Notes: generated by a model not told the origin, from the letters alone. 64,000 bases of DNA from Geobacter sp. UBA6151 (GCA_002423105.1 DIUT01000008.1:27547-91546); one strand, 5' to 3'; counted from the stretch's first letter, positions 34,922 through 43,693 are shown. Translations and numbers: made by a program.

Positions 34922-34956
34922 GCCACTTTTCGTCCGCTGCTGCCAACTCAGGTGGC
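34922..34956. promoter_or_regulatory. Enhancer-like paired sites of P3
   Basis: Site A from 34922 (GCCACT-TTT-CGTCCG) and site B 34942-34956 (GCCAAC-TCA-GGTGGC, one mismatch). They begin 42 and 62 bp upstream of the P3 TTGG and directly follow the activator gene. Confidence 0.7.
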
Positions 34957-34960
34957 GGCG

Positions 34961-36187
34961 TCACTCCAGCCCCAGCCGTTTCAGTTTCTTGCGTAATCCT
35001 TCGCGGCTCATTCCCAGCCGTTCCGCTGCCTGGGTCTTGTTGCCTTTGGCTTCTTGTAGTGCCTGCTCTATCAGCTGTTTTTCTGAATCCTTCAACAGTG
35101 ATGTTCCCCCTGCTGCTGGTAGAGTGGTCTGCTGCTGCAACGGATCGGAGAGGTCGGTCGTGTTAATGGTGTCGCCATAGGCCAGCGCCACAGCCCGCTC
35201 AATCTCGTTATCCAGTTCACGCACGTTGCCGGGCCAAGCATAGTTACGCAACCGTTCCAGGGTGTCTTTGGCAATCCGCATCGGCGGCCTGCCGCAACTG
35301 CGTCCCCACTTTTCCAAAAACTGCCGGGCAATCAGCTCAATGTCGCCCCGACGTTCCCGCAGTGGTGGTATTCGCAACGTGACACCGTTTAAGCGGTAGT
35401 AGAGATCTTCACGGAAGCGTCCTGCGCTAATCTCTTTGGTCAGGTCGCGGTTGGTGGCGGCGATAATCCGCAAATCAACCGGAATGGCGGTCCGGCTGCC
35501 GACCCGCTCCAGGGTCCGCTCCTCCAGTACTCGCAGCAGTTTTGCCTGCAACTGGAGCGGCATCTCCCCTGCCTCATCCAGAAACAGGGTCCCTCCTTGC
35601 GCCTGCTGAATCTTGCCGATACGGGCCTCCACCCCGGTGGCCACCCCTTTTTCAATACCGAACATCTCGCTTTCAAAAAGGGTTTCCGGGATAGCGGAGC
35701 AGTTGACCGCCACAAACGGCTTTGCGCTACGGGGGCTGTTGAAGTGGATCGCTTTGGCGAACAGCTCCTTGCCGGTTCCGGTCTCGCCGGTAATGATTAC
35801 TGACAGGCGCGAATCGGCGATCCGCTCAGCCTTGGCTATCAGCTCTCTGATCTGGGGGCTGGTGCCCAGGATAGATGAAAAGGGGAAGGATCGGCGCAGG
35901 TTCTTCTTCAGGGTGCTGTTCTCGCGGGCCAGCTGTTCCCGTGCAGATCGCAGTTGTACTTCGGTCGCACGCAGCTCTTCAATCATCTGCTCCAACCGGA
36001 ACTCGCGCGCCTCTACCTTGACCGACATCATGCCGAAGGCTTCGGCAAAGCGGGTGATCAGCGGGGGATAGTCGCCGCTCTTGGTCAGTTCAAAGATGTC
36101 GTTGTACTGGCCGTAGCGCCCCTGGGAGAGGTCTTCGGCCACGGCAATCAGGCGGTCCAGCAGGCGATCCAGTTTGAGATTTTTCAT
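34961..36187 (-). CDS. Sigma-54 dependent activator (AAA+ and Fis-type HTH, no receiver)
   Basis: A 408-residue protein. Residues 1-100 look like a HAMP-like/coiled-coil segment without a receiver or GAF. The AAA+ domain has Walker A GETGTGKE (134-141), Walker B LFLDEAGEM (201-209), and R-finger region RDLYYRLNGVTLRIPPLRER. The usual GAFTGA loop is GVATGV (181-186), so the phenylalanine is missing. C-terminal Fis-type HTH: QLIEQALQEAKGNKTQAAERL (about 368-388). It is predicted to bind the GCCAAC-N3-GTTGGC sites beside P1-P5 and to activate RNA polymerase with sigma-54. It is the last gene of the array starting at P4, and it ends just before P3. A partner signal probably acts through the N-terminal coiled coil, perhaps from the ABC/HATPase proteins upstream. 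Confidence 0.85.
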   Translation of the reverse strand: MKNLKLDRLLDRLIAVAEDLSQGRYGQYNDIFELTKSGDYPPLITRFAEAFGMMSVKVEAREFRLEQMIEELRATEVQLRSAREQLARENSTLKKNLRRSFPFSSILGTSPQIRELIAKAERIADSRLSVIITGETGTGKELFAKAIHFNSPRSAKPFVAVNCSAIPETLFESEMFGIEKGVATGVEARIGKIQQAQGGTLFLDEAGEMPLQLQAKLLRVLEERTLERVGSRTAIPVDLRIIAATNRDLTKEISAGRFREDLYYRLNGVTLRIPPLRERRGDIELIARQFLEKWGRSCGRPPMRIAKDTLERLRNYAWPGNVRELDNEIERAVALAYGDTINTTDLSDPLQQQTTLPAAGGTSLLKDSEKQLIEQALQEAKGNKTQAAERLGMSREGLRKKLKRLGLE

Positions 36188-36258
36188 GTTGTTTTCTCCG
36201 GTGTGCCTTTGATTCTCGGCTTCCTCTGTGAACCCACTACGTTCTGATGTGCAACCAA

Positions 36259-37431
36259 TCAGCCAACGAGATTGCGTTTCTTCAAAGCCATGATCCTGCC
36301 GCAGGCCTGATCGATCCGTGCCTTCGGAATCCTGCCTTGCTGTACCAGGTCAAGCAGCAGCTGGACGGTGTGGGGCATGATGTCAGGGCGGTAGGCCTTG
36401 TCGTTGGCCACTACCAGCAGGTCAACTCCGGCATTGATCGCCTTTTCCACGGCCGTTTCATAGCTGTAGTGCTGGACAATGGCTCCCATGTACAGATCAT
36501 CACTGACTACCACGCCGTCAAATGCGAGACGCTTGCGTAATATGCCGTCAATGGTGGTTTTTGAGAGGGTTGCAGGAAAATCCGGGTCAATGGCGGTATT
36601 AAAGGTGTGAGCGGTCATGACCATGTCGCACAGGCCCTGGTTGATCAGATTGCGGTAGGGCAGCAGCTCGTCCTCGCTCCAGTAGCGGGTCACATCGGTT
36701 AATCCCATATGGGAGTCGTCGCGGGAGCTGCCGTGGCCGGGGAAATGTTTGAGGCAGGTCAGTATGCGGCGGTTGCGGTGGCTCTTGATGTACTCAGTGG
36801 CATGGGCTGTCACCAGAGCCGGGTCCGGGGAAAAACTGCGCTGCTTGAAAGCGATCACCGGGTTGTCCGGGTTGCTGTTCAGGTCAACCACCGGCGCCAG
36901 ATTCAGGTTGAAGCCGTATTCCGCCAGAGTGGCAGCGATGCCGTAAGCGGAGGCGCGGGTCAGTTCCAGCTGGTTCTGCTCGCCCAGATACTGCGCGGAA
37001 ACCGAAGGAGGGAATCCGTAACGGTCCTTCATCCGGGCGACGATACCCCCCTCCTGGTCAACGGCAATCAGCAGTGGAACTTCTGAAGCCTGCTGCATGG
37101 CAGTGGTCAGCTGTTTGGTCTGGGCCGGGCCGCTGATGTTGCGATTGGTTACCCCCAGATCAACATTGTTGTCAAACAGCACTACCCCGCCGACGCCGTA
37201 GGTCCGGATAGCCTGATCTATTGGGCTGTCCGGTTCCAGGGTCTCGCCGGGGAAGCCCAAAAGCAGCATCTGGGCAATCTTGCGCTCCAAGGGCCAGGAT
37301 TGCCAAGTTGACATGGTGTAGGGAGTTGCCTGCCGTGTAAAAGCGCAACCACCCAGCAGGCCGGGAAGCAGCAATGAAGCTCCGCTAAGAGCGCTGTTTG
37401 TAAGAAAGGTGCGGCGTGTGCAAGGAAACAT
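36259..37431 (-). CDS. Glycoside hydrolase family 3 lipoprotein, beta-N-acetylhexosaminidase (NagZ-like)
   Basis: A 390-residue exported protein. The N-terminus RRTFLTNSALSGASLLL has a twin-Arg look followed by a GGC lipobox. The GH3 core has the NagZ-type signature KHFPGHGSSRDDSH and VAVDQEGG-like AVDQEGGIVARM. In NagZ the His of GHGxxxxDSH acts as acid/base. It removes N-acetylglucosamine from cell-wall fragments; here it is outside the cytoplasm, which suits attack on external or periplasmic peptidoglycan. It sits 71 bp upstream of the sigma-54 activator gene. Confidence 0.8.
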   Translation of the reverse strand: MFPCTRRTFLTNSALSGASLLLPGLLGGCAFTRQATPYTMSTWQSWPLERKIAQMLLLGFPGETLEPDSPIDQAIRTYGVGGVVLFDNNVDLGVTNRNISGPAQTKQLTTAMQQASEVPLLIAVDQEGGIVARMKDRYGFPPSVSAQYLGEQNQLELTRASAYGIAATLAEYGFNLNLAPVVDLNSNPDNPVIAFKQRSFSPDPALVTAHATEYIKSHRNRRILTCLKHFPGHGSSRDDSHMGLTDVTRYWSEDELLPYRNLINQGLCDMVMTAHTFNTAIDPDFPATLSKTTIDGILRKRLAFDGVVVSDDLYMGAIVQHYSYETAVEKAINAGVDLLVVANDKAYRPDIMPHTVQLLLDLVQQGRIPKARIDQACGRIMALKKRNLVG

Positions 37432-37470
37432 GGGACCTCGATTTTTGTGTGATCATGTACAGGTTGCGGC

Positions 37471-38562
37471 TCAATCCTTTTTCAGCGACACCGTTACCCG
37501 GTTTTTCCCATCAACTCGCTGGTACAGGGTCCGCTCTGCCAGGTGGTTGATGATGGTCAGTCCCAGTTCGTCGGGCAACCGGCTCTTATCCAGCAGGTTC
37601 AGTGCGACGCCTCCGCTTTCCAGCGCCAGTTCAAGGCTTTCCTTCTTTTCCGAGTAGGCGATGGACAGATCAAACGGGGTGGCGGGCAGCAGCGGAGCAT
37701 GTATCTGCACCAACTCTTCCACCAGCAGCAGCAGGTTGTGCCGGGTCTTTTTCGGCAGGATCTGTCGTTCGCAAAAAGCCTCGATCTCTGCATTCATGGC
37801 ATACAGGTCATAGTCGCTGGAATGTATCCGGTAGTTGAGACTGCGTATGCGGTTGATGAAGGCCCTGGTCTTCTCCTTTTGCGGATTCTCAAAAATCTGT
37901 TCCGGTGTTCCCTCTTCATAAATAAGCCCCTCGTCCATGTAGAACACCCGGTTGGAGACATCGCGGGCAAAATCCATCTCATGGGTGACGATCGCCATGG
38001 TCATGCCGTCTTTGGCCAGGCGGCGGATGACTGCCAGAACTTCGCTAACCATGGTGGGGTCAAGGGCTGATGTCGGCTCATCAAACAGGATGATCTCCGG
38101 GTCCATGGCCAGGCAGCGGGCTATGGCCACCCGCTGTTTCTGCCCGCCGGAGAGCTCGTCAGGATAGTTGTCGGCCTTTTCCCCGAGACCCACCAGTTTG
38201 AGCAGCTCCAGGGATTTCCGTTCCGCCTCCTGCTTGTCCATGCCTCGCAGGCGGATCGGGCCGATGCTCAGGTTCTCCAGCACGGAAAGATGGGAAAACA
38301 GGTTGAATGATTGAAATACCATGTTCATCTTCTGCCTGATTTTCGGCACATCTGAATGGGCATCCATTATGTCGGTCCCGTCGATGATGATGGAGCCGCC
38401 GCTGGGCCGGTCAAGCAGGTTGAGGCAGCGCAGGAAGGTACTCTTTCCGGTGCCGGAGGGGCCTATGATGGAGATTACTTCGCCCTGCTTTATGTCAACA
38501 GTGACATCTTTCAGCACGACAAGATCGCCAAATTTTTTGGAAAGATGCTCGACTCGTATCAT
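37471..38562 (-). CDS. GlnQ-type ABC ATPase fused to an RsbW-like HATPase domain
   Basis: A 363-residue protein. Residues 1-240 are a polar amino acid ABC ATPase (Walker A GPSGTGKSTF, signature LSGGQKQRVAIARCLA, Walker B IILFDEPTSALDP, H-loop VTHEMDFA). Residues of about 250-363 resemble the anti-sigma-type HATPase: an N-box-like LLLLVEELVQIH and a final GLTIINHLAERTLYQRVDGKNRV, as in RsbW ends. The N-box Asn is replaced by Gln and the DxGxG box is not clear, so ATP binding there may be degenerate. It overlaps the permease fusion upstream by 4 bp. Typical GlnQ proteins are about 240-250 residues and end at the ATPase. Confidence 0.8.
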   Translation of the reverse strand: MIRVEHLSKKFGDLVVLKDVTVDIKQGEVISIIGPSGTGKSTFLRCLNLLDRPSGGSIIIDGTDIMDAHSDVPKIRQKMNMVFQSFNLFSHLSVLENLSIGPIRLRGMDKQEAERKSLELLKLVGLGEKADNYPDELSGGQKQRVAIARCLAMDPEIILFDEPTSALDPTMVSEVLAVIRRLAKDGMTMAIVTHEMDFARDVSNRVFYMDEGLIYEEGTPEQIFENPQKEKTRAFINRIRSLNYRIHSSDYDLYAMNAEIEAFCERQILPKKTRHNLLLLVEELVQIHAPLLPATPFDLSIAYSEKKESLELALESGGVALNLLDKSRLPDELGLTIINHLAERTLYQRVDGKNRVTVSLKKD

Positions 38563-40811
38563 GGGCGTACCTTCTTTCGGTTGTTTTTCGGGTCGGTCCT
38601 TCGTTCCAGATATTCAAGGGCCTGCATCAGGGTCCAGGAGATTAGGAAGTAGAGAATCGCCACCATTACCAAGGGGAAGAAGGCATCAAAGGTGCGGCTG
38701 CGGATGATGTCGCTGGCCTTGGTCAGGTCCTGCACCGCGATGTAGCCCACAATGGAGGTCATCTTGACCAGGGAGATGAACTCACCCTTATAGACCGGCA
38801 GGATACGCTGCACTGTCTGGGGCAGGACGATGTGCAGGAAGGTCGCCACCCTGGTGAATCCCATGGCGATACCGGCCTCGGTCTGCCCCTTGTCCACCCC
38901 TTCGATACCGGTTCTGAATATCTCTGCCGAGTAGGCGGCGAAATTCAGCCCGAAGGCGATGACCGCCACAATCACCGGATCGATACTCACCGAGGCAAAG
39001 ACCACATAGAAGATCAGCATCAGTACCACCAGCACCGGTGTGCCCCGCAGTATGGCGATATAAACCCTGGCAGGCAGGTTGAGGAAACTTTTTTTCGACA
39101 TCCGCATGAAGCAGATCAGCGCCCCCAGCAATGTGCCGAAGATGGTGGCGCAGATGGAGATTATTACCGTGGTTTTAAGGCCGTCCAAGATAAGCAGATA
39201 GCGCTTTTCATGGAGTATGTTGCTGCGGAAGCTGTCGGCAATCTCTTTGACAAAGGAAAGTGCCACCCCTGGTGAGGCATCCTTGAGATAGGCTGTGTCA
39301 GGATTGGCAATGTTTTTCCTGAGGGCAAAGACGCTGGCCCCCAATTCGTAATAGGGATCTGAAAAGGCGATCTGCTTCTTTCTTTCTTCAGTGACCATCA
39401 GGGTGCTTGTGATCATGTCGATCTTGTTGCTTGCAGCAGCGGCGATCAGGCTGCCGAACTCCATATCCATCAGCTTTAACTTTTTGCCCAGGTGGGCGGC
39501 AAACCGCTCGGTAAGCTCGACGTCAAACCCGATCATCCGGTTGTCCTTGACGATGGTAAAGGGCATTCCCTTGTCGCTCACAATGCCCACCACAAGCTGG
39601 CCTTTGGCTGTGGAACCGCTGATGGCAGGCATGGCGGTGTCGCCGGTGCTAATCCAGCGCTTGACCATATCGTCGAAGACGCCGTTTTGCCGTATCTGTT
39701 GCAGAAACCGGTTGAACTGTTCCCGCAGGCCGTCATTGGCCTTGTTGAAGCCGATGGCTATGGGGACGGAAAACAGGGGCTTTCCCAGTAGCGCCAGTTC
39801 CTTGTCATCGCGAAGAATATCCAGCAAGGTCTCATGGGTATAAAAGGCGGCATCGACTTTCCCGGATTTGACCGCCAGCAGCAGATCGGAAACGCTCTTG
39901 TACTGAAGGATGGTGGCGCGTGGGTACTGTTTGATGGCATAGGTGTCATGCACGGAGCCAAGTAAAACGCCGATACGTTTGTCTTTCAGGTCATCGGGGG
40001 AGGAAAGTTTTGTGTTGCCTGCCTGATCGAAGCCGACTTTTTTAACCAGCATGACCTGGGCATTGGCAAAGTAAGGCGTTGTGAAGTTGACCGATTTTTT
40101 CCGTTCGTCGGTTGCGGTCATACCGCTTAAAATCATGTCCACCTTGCCAGACTGCAAGGCTGGTATCAGCGCCATGAACTTCATGTTTGAAAATTCAACA
40201 GGTCGATTCAGTTTGATGGCGATGATACGTGCCAGTTCGCCATCATGGCCGGTGACTCGGCCATCCTTGTCCACAAAACTGAGCGGCTCTCTGGTGGCTG
40301 TTACCCCAATCTTCAGCGGTTTTCCTGTTGTGGGCGGAGATAGTTTCAGCTCTTCATAGGGGCCGGTATCTGCCTTTAACCAGCGTTTCCGCATGTCAGC
40401 CAGGGTGCCGTCTGCGTGCAGTTCAGTAATGATCCGGTTCAGATCCGCCAGCAACTGTTCATCTGTTTTTCTCAAGGCAATGGCTGTGTCTTCATTGTCA
40501 AGCGGCTCTTGCAGGGTGGTGAAGTGCGGGTTAACTTTGGCAATCTGGACCGCAGTCGGCAAGGCGGTGACGATTGCCTCCAGTTGACCTGATGTGAGAG
40601 CTGCCACTGCATCCATCACATCATCAAAGCTTTTTACCTGAGCATTGGGAAATCTGGCTTTGGTGATCTCTTCGCCGGTGGTGCCGGTCATGACGCCGAT
40701 CTTGGCGTTTTTGGCGTCATCCAGGCGAGTGATCGACTTTTCGGTCTTGTGGCACCCTGTTGCACAGAGCATCAGCAGCAGGGTAACGGTTGTCAGCAGA
40801 ATCTTGTTCAT
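38559..40811 (-). CDS. ABC permease fused to two lobe-swapped amino-acid-binding modules
   Basis: A 750-residue lipoprotein (MLCATGC). Residues of about 30-160 look like the second lobe of an SBP_bac_3 protein (KIGVMTGTTGEEI... MRKRWLK); about 165-270 like the first lobe (KIGVTATREPLSFVDKDG, then VDMILSGMTATDERKK); about 275-395 second lobe again (RIGVLLGSVHDTYA... MVKRWIS); about 405-505 first lobe (VVGIVSDKGMPFTIV, TSTLMVTEERKKQIAFSDPYYE). A permease with about five helices and the EAA loop (TGIEGVDKGQTEAGIAMGF) ends the protein. The start at 40811 gives the lipobox; the longer reading does not. With the GlnQ fusion it forms a complete importer with a lobe order not usual for this family. 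Confidence 0.8.
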   Translation of the reverse strand: MNKILLTTVTLLLMLCATGCHKTEKSITRLDDAKNAKIGVMTGTTGEEITKARFPNAQVKSFDDVMDAVAALTSGQLEAIVTALPTAVQIAKVNPHFTTLQEPLDNEDTAIALRKTDEQLLADLNRIITELHADGTLADMRKRWLKADTGPYEELKLSPPTTGKPLKIGVTATREPLSFVDKDGRVTGHDGELARIIAIKLNRPVEFSNMKFMALIPALQSGKVDMILSGMTATDERKKSVNFTTPYFANAQVMLVKKVGFDQAGNTKLSSPDDLKDKRIGVLLGSVHDTYAIKQYPRATILQYKSVSDLLLAVKSGKVDAAFYTHETLLDILRDDKELALLGKPLFSVPIAIGFNKANDGLREQFNRFLQQIRQNGVFDDMVKRWISTGDTAMPAISGSTAKGQLVVGIVSDKGMPFTIVKDNRMIGFDVELTERFAAHLGKKLKLMDMEFGSLIAAAASNKIDMITSTLMVTEERKKQIAFSDPYYELGASVFALRKNIANPDTAYLKDASPGVALSFVKEIADSFRSNILHEKRYLLILDGLKTTVIISICATIFGTLLGALICFMRMSKKSFLNLPARVYIAILRGTPVLVVLMLIFYVVFASVSIDPVIVAVIAFGLNFAAYSAEIFRTGIEGVDKGQTEAGIAMGFTRVATFLHIVLPQTVQRILPVYKGEFISLVKMTSIVGYIAVQDLTKASDIIRSRTFDAFFPLVMVAILYFLISWTLMQALEYLERRTDPKNNRKKVRP

Positions 40812-41233
40812 ACAGTATCCCCAAGCTTTATTATTTGTGTTGCCAGCATCCAGCACAGGTTAAACCAGCCATGCAGCAGAATGCAGGCAATGATCCGGTC
40901 GGTTTGTTCAAATATTCGGCCCAGCGCCAAGGCGGGAATCAGGATCAGCAACGCCTTTGTACCCTGAAAAGGCAAATGGGCCAGCACAAAAACGCTGCCG
41001 GTCAGTCCGTTGGAAAGGCTGATACCTGCCAGTTTACGGCCGCTCCAGTGGCGATCCTGGAGGCGGCGTTGCAGCGCACCCCTGAAAAGCCACTCTTCCC
41101 AGAACGGCGCTGCCAGCAGCAGATACCAGGCTGGAACGGTCAGTGAACTGGAAAGCAGACCGCCCTGCACTGCAATGAGCGCAATCAGAGGCGCTGCCAG
41201 GGTAACCAGCAGCGCCTCCTGTCGGATCGTCAC
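40808..41233 (-). CDS. CPBP-family intramembrane protease, sorting-type
   Basis: A 141-residue membrane protein with about four helices. The glutamic intramembrane protease motifs are EEWLFRG (Glu46-Glu47, Arg51), LAHLPFQ (His86) and HGWFN (His121, Asn125). It overlaps the upstream protease/adhesin gene and the downstream permease gene by 4 bp each, so it is inside one operon. Small CPBP proteases next to one Cys-tailed protein are known sorting pairs (myxosortase-like and JDVT-CTERM types). Here the tail is in the upstream gene, and I predict this protease cuts it. Confidence 0.78.
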   Translation of the reverse strand: MTIRQEALLVTLAAPLIALIAVQGGLLSSSLTVPAWYLLLAAPFWEEWLFRGALQRRLQDRHWSGRKLAGISLSNGLTGSVFVLAHLPFQGTKALLILIPALALGRIFEQTDRIIACILLHGWFNLCWMLATQIIKLGDTV

Positions 41234-43602
41234 AACGTCTGCCGCTGCCTGCGCCGCGGTACAAGCAGATAGAGCAGCGGGAAAACCAGCCCCAGTAGTA
41301 GCAGTAAATCGCGAGAGTCACCGCTGCCCACTGCGCAGCCGCCGCCACCGCCGCCAGAGTCGGTATGGGCCGCCACTACGAATGTTCCTGCATCAGTCCG
41401 CTGGAACGGGCCGGTGGCTTCGTCGGGCATTGAGGATTTGCGGGCGCTGAAAAACGTGCCGCGGTCAGAAGCGATTGCTGCGCCGTTATTGTCGTCGGCA
41501 TACACCTGGAAAGAGTATTCACCAGTTGCCAGGTCGTTCAGAGACACAGTGTAAACCCCGTCATTCGGCAGCCGATCGCCGTTTTCTCCCTTGTCCGCCA
41601 GGGTCAGCCCGCTACGGACCTGTTTTCCATTCCCGTCATAGACATCAGCCCACACGTTTGCCTGCAACACCGGGCGATCCAGTTTCAGGGAGACTTCCAG
41701 CAGATTGCCCAGCACCGGGCGCTGAGTCACGTCCATCTGCATCTGGAGTGTCGAAGGAGTGACAACCAGTATGGCAGTATCCGATGCGACCGCTGCTATT
41801 GCGGTCATGGTGGCTGTCCAACTCCCTGATGCACCGCTGTAGACGCTCGGGTCAATCATGAAATCCCAGGAACTGTTTTCTTCATCCTTTTCCAGGGTAA
41901 TGCCAGCCGGAAGGTTGCCTGCTGACATGACCGTTCCATCGGGCGCAGTGAGGGACGGGACAATCTTCGAGAAATCATTATCGTCAACAGCCATCATGAT
42001 GACCGGCAGTTGGTCAAGCGGTCCGACCTTGAATCTGAGCGCAAGCTTTTCGCCTGGGTTCAGTGTTGAAGCCGATGAGGTCGCCAGTACGGAAAAATCT
42101 ATACCGTCGCTTTCAGTCGCAGCCAATGAAGCCTCATTTTCAAGCTCGGCAGTCGAGCTTACCGTGACAAAACTTCCGCCCGTTACCTGGCTGATCTGGC
42201 TCAAGTAGATCATTTCGTCGTCCGGGATGGTGGTGTCAGATGCCTTGACAACCCGGGGGGCAGGTCTGGGAACCGTGCTGGAGGACTTTGTGGCGCTTTT
42301 TTCTTCGGCGTAAAGGATGACCTTCAGCATCACGTTGTTCTGGCGCATCTCCCTTGCCAGTGAAGCTGGTAACGCATCATTTGACGTGGTTATCAGGTGA
42401 ATAATCGATGTTTGTGCATCTTTCAGGGTGGACTGGTATTTTTTTGCCTCTCCAATGGCTGTTGTCAGGGCAGTGGATAAACTGACCGGGTTACCCCGCA
42501 GTACCTTCTGCGCCTGACTGGCAACGGCGGTCCGGTTGCTGTCGTCAATCAGGGTGCGCTGCATGCCAATGTTACTGCCGCTTAGTATCTGAAGCATGTT
42601 GCCGACAGGGATGTTCGCAGCTGCTTCACCGGCGCCTCCCTGTGCCGCACTCCAGCCATGGGCAGGAAAGTTGGAGTCCAGCAGCACCAGATTCAGCATA
42701 GGCGCATCAACCCAGATGATCTTGAGGGCGTCGTCAAAACCTTTCAATTCACCGGTCTGGGCAGCTTTTAGGTCTTTATCTCCTTTTACCTGCTTTCCGG
42801 TAAAGGCTTCAAACCCTAGCCTGCCGAAAATTTTGCGGGCAAATTCCGGGTCGGTTTTCGGGTCTGAGGTCAGGGTATCCCAGATGGATTTTCCATAGTT
42901 GCGGTAGTGAGCAGTTTTCAGTTTCTTTGCTTCGCCTGCGTAACTCCCGGCCGTAGAGAACCAGTTTGGATAGGTGTAGTGCTGATTCATGATGGAGGGT
43001 TGCGTGCCGTCATCTTCTGAGGAAGGAAAATAACTGATATTCTCCTTGAACAACTGCTGAATGGTCTTGCCGCCGTATTCGGGCAGTTCGACATATTCGT
43101 CCAGCAGACCATAGATGTAATGGCCGCTCTCATGGGCCAGGACCGGTCCGGGGTACGAGTCAGGTTTGATGTTTGTCTCATAGACATACATGGTGATCGC
43201 GCCGTTCGAATCCTGCCAGCGAGCGACATTAGCATTTGACCGTCCGGCTGTGGTGCCGACATAGCGGATATCGGCATTGGCCCATGATTTACTGTTCTTG
43301 TGGATATACACATTACGCAACCGGTGCAGGCCGTTGGTCATGCCGTACAGCGAGGCTGCGTAACTCCTGACAGTGGCCTCCGTTTCTGCAACGGTCATCC
43401 CACGGGGTGTAACAGTCTGGTTTACTTTGGCCGGATCCCAGTCCAGCGAAATGGTGATGTCAATGTCGCTGATCCCTGTCGTAGCGTTATGCGTCAGGAT
43501 GCTCAGGGGATGCAGCGCAGCGACTGCCGGAAGAGCCGTATTGATCAGCAGCAGGAAGATGCTGAATAGTGCCAGGAAGCGGATACGGGAACGTCTTTGC
43601 AT
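41230..43602 (-). CDS. CLCA-like secreted metalloprotease/VWA protein with Cys sorting tail
   Basis: A 790-residue secreted protein. A signal peptide (about 28 residues) is followed by a metalloprotease-like domain with AHESGHYIYGLLDEYVE (His157-Glu158, His161 and DEY), like the HExxH-DEY of CLCA proteins. A degenerate VWA-like domain (about 255-430) comes next, then beta-sandwich repeats. The C-terminus is GGGGGGC (Cys756), a hydrophobic helix, and RRRQRQ: a tripartite sorting signal with invariant Cys, much like JDVT-CTERM or MYXO-CTERM tails. The start at 43602 follows AAGGAG. The CPBP protease in the next, overlapping gene is the likely processing enzyme. Confidence 0.72.
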   Translation of the reverse strand: MQRRSRIRFLALFSIFLLLINTALPAVAALHPLSILTHNATTGISDIDITISLDWDPAKVNQTVTPRGMTVAETEATVRSYAASLYGMTNGLHRLRNVYIHKNSKSWANADIRYVGTTAGRSNANVARWQDSNGAITMYVYETNIKPDSYPGPVLAHESGHYIYGLLDEYVELPEYGGKTIQQLFKENISYFPSSEDDGTQPSIMNQHYTYPNWFSTAGSYAGEAKKLKTAHYRNYGKSIWDTLTSDPKTDPEFARKIFGRLGFEAFTGKQVKGDKDLKAAQTGELKGFDDALKIIWVDAPMLNLVLLDSNFPAHGWSAAQGGAGEAAANIPVGNMLQILSGSNIGMQRTLIDDSNRTAVASQAQKVLRGNPVSLSTALTTAIGEAKKYQSTLKDAQTSIIHLITTSNDALPASLAREMRQNNVMLKVILYAEEKSATKSSSTVPRPAPRVVKASDTTIPDDEMIYLSQISQVTGGSFVTVSSTAELENEASLAATESDGIDFSVLATSSASTLNPGEKLALRFKVGPLDQLPVIMMAVDDNDFSKIVPSLTAPDGTVMSAGNLPAGITLEKDEENSSWDFMIDPSVYSGASGSWTATMTAIAAVASDTAILVVTPSTLQMQMDVTQRPVLGNLLEVSLKLDRPVLQANVWADVYDGNGKQVRSGLTLADKGENGDRLPNDGVYTVSLNDLATGEYSFQVYADDNNGAAIASDRGTFFSARKSSMPDEATGPFQRTDAGTFVVAAHTDSGGGGGGCAVGSGDSRDLLLLLGLVFPLLYLLVPRRRQRQTL

Positions 43603-43616
43603 GGTGATTACTCCTT

Positions 43617-43634
43617 GAAACAATTAATTGTTTC
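43617..43634. promoter_or_regulatory. 18-bp perfect palindrome before the CLCA-like gene
   Basis: GAAACAATTAATTGTTTC, about 15 bp upstream of the start and just before the ribosome site. It could be an operator or an RNA hairpin at the gene boundary. Confidence 0.4.
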
Positions 43635-43693
43635 TCTGATGCGTAAGGCTGCCTTCTCAATCATACCAGCCAATCATCTGATCATCAGCAAGG

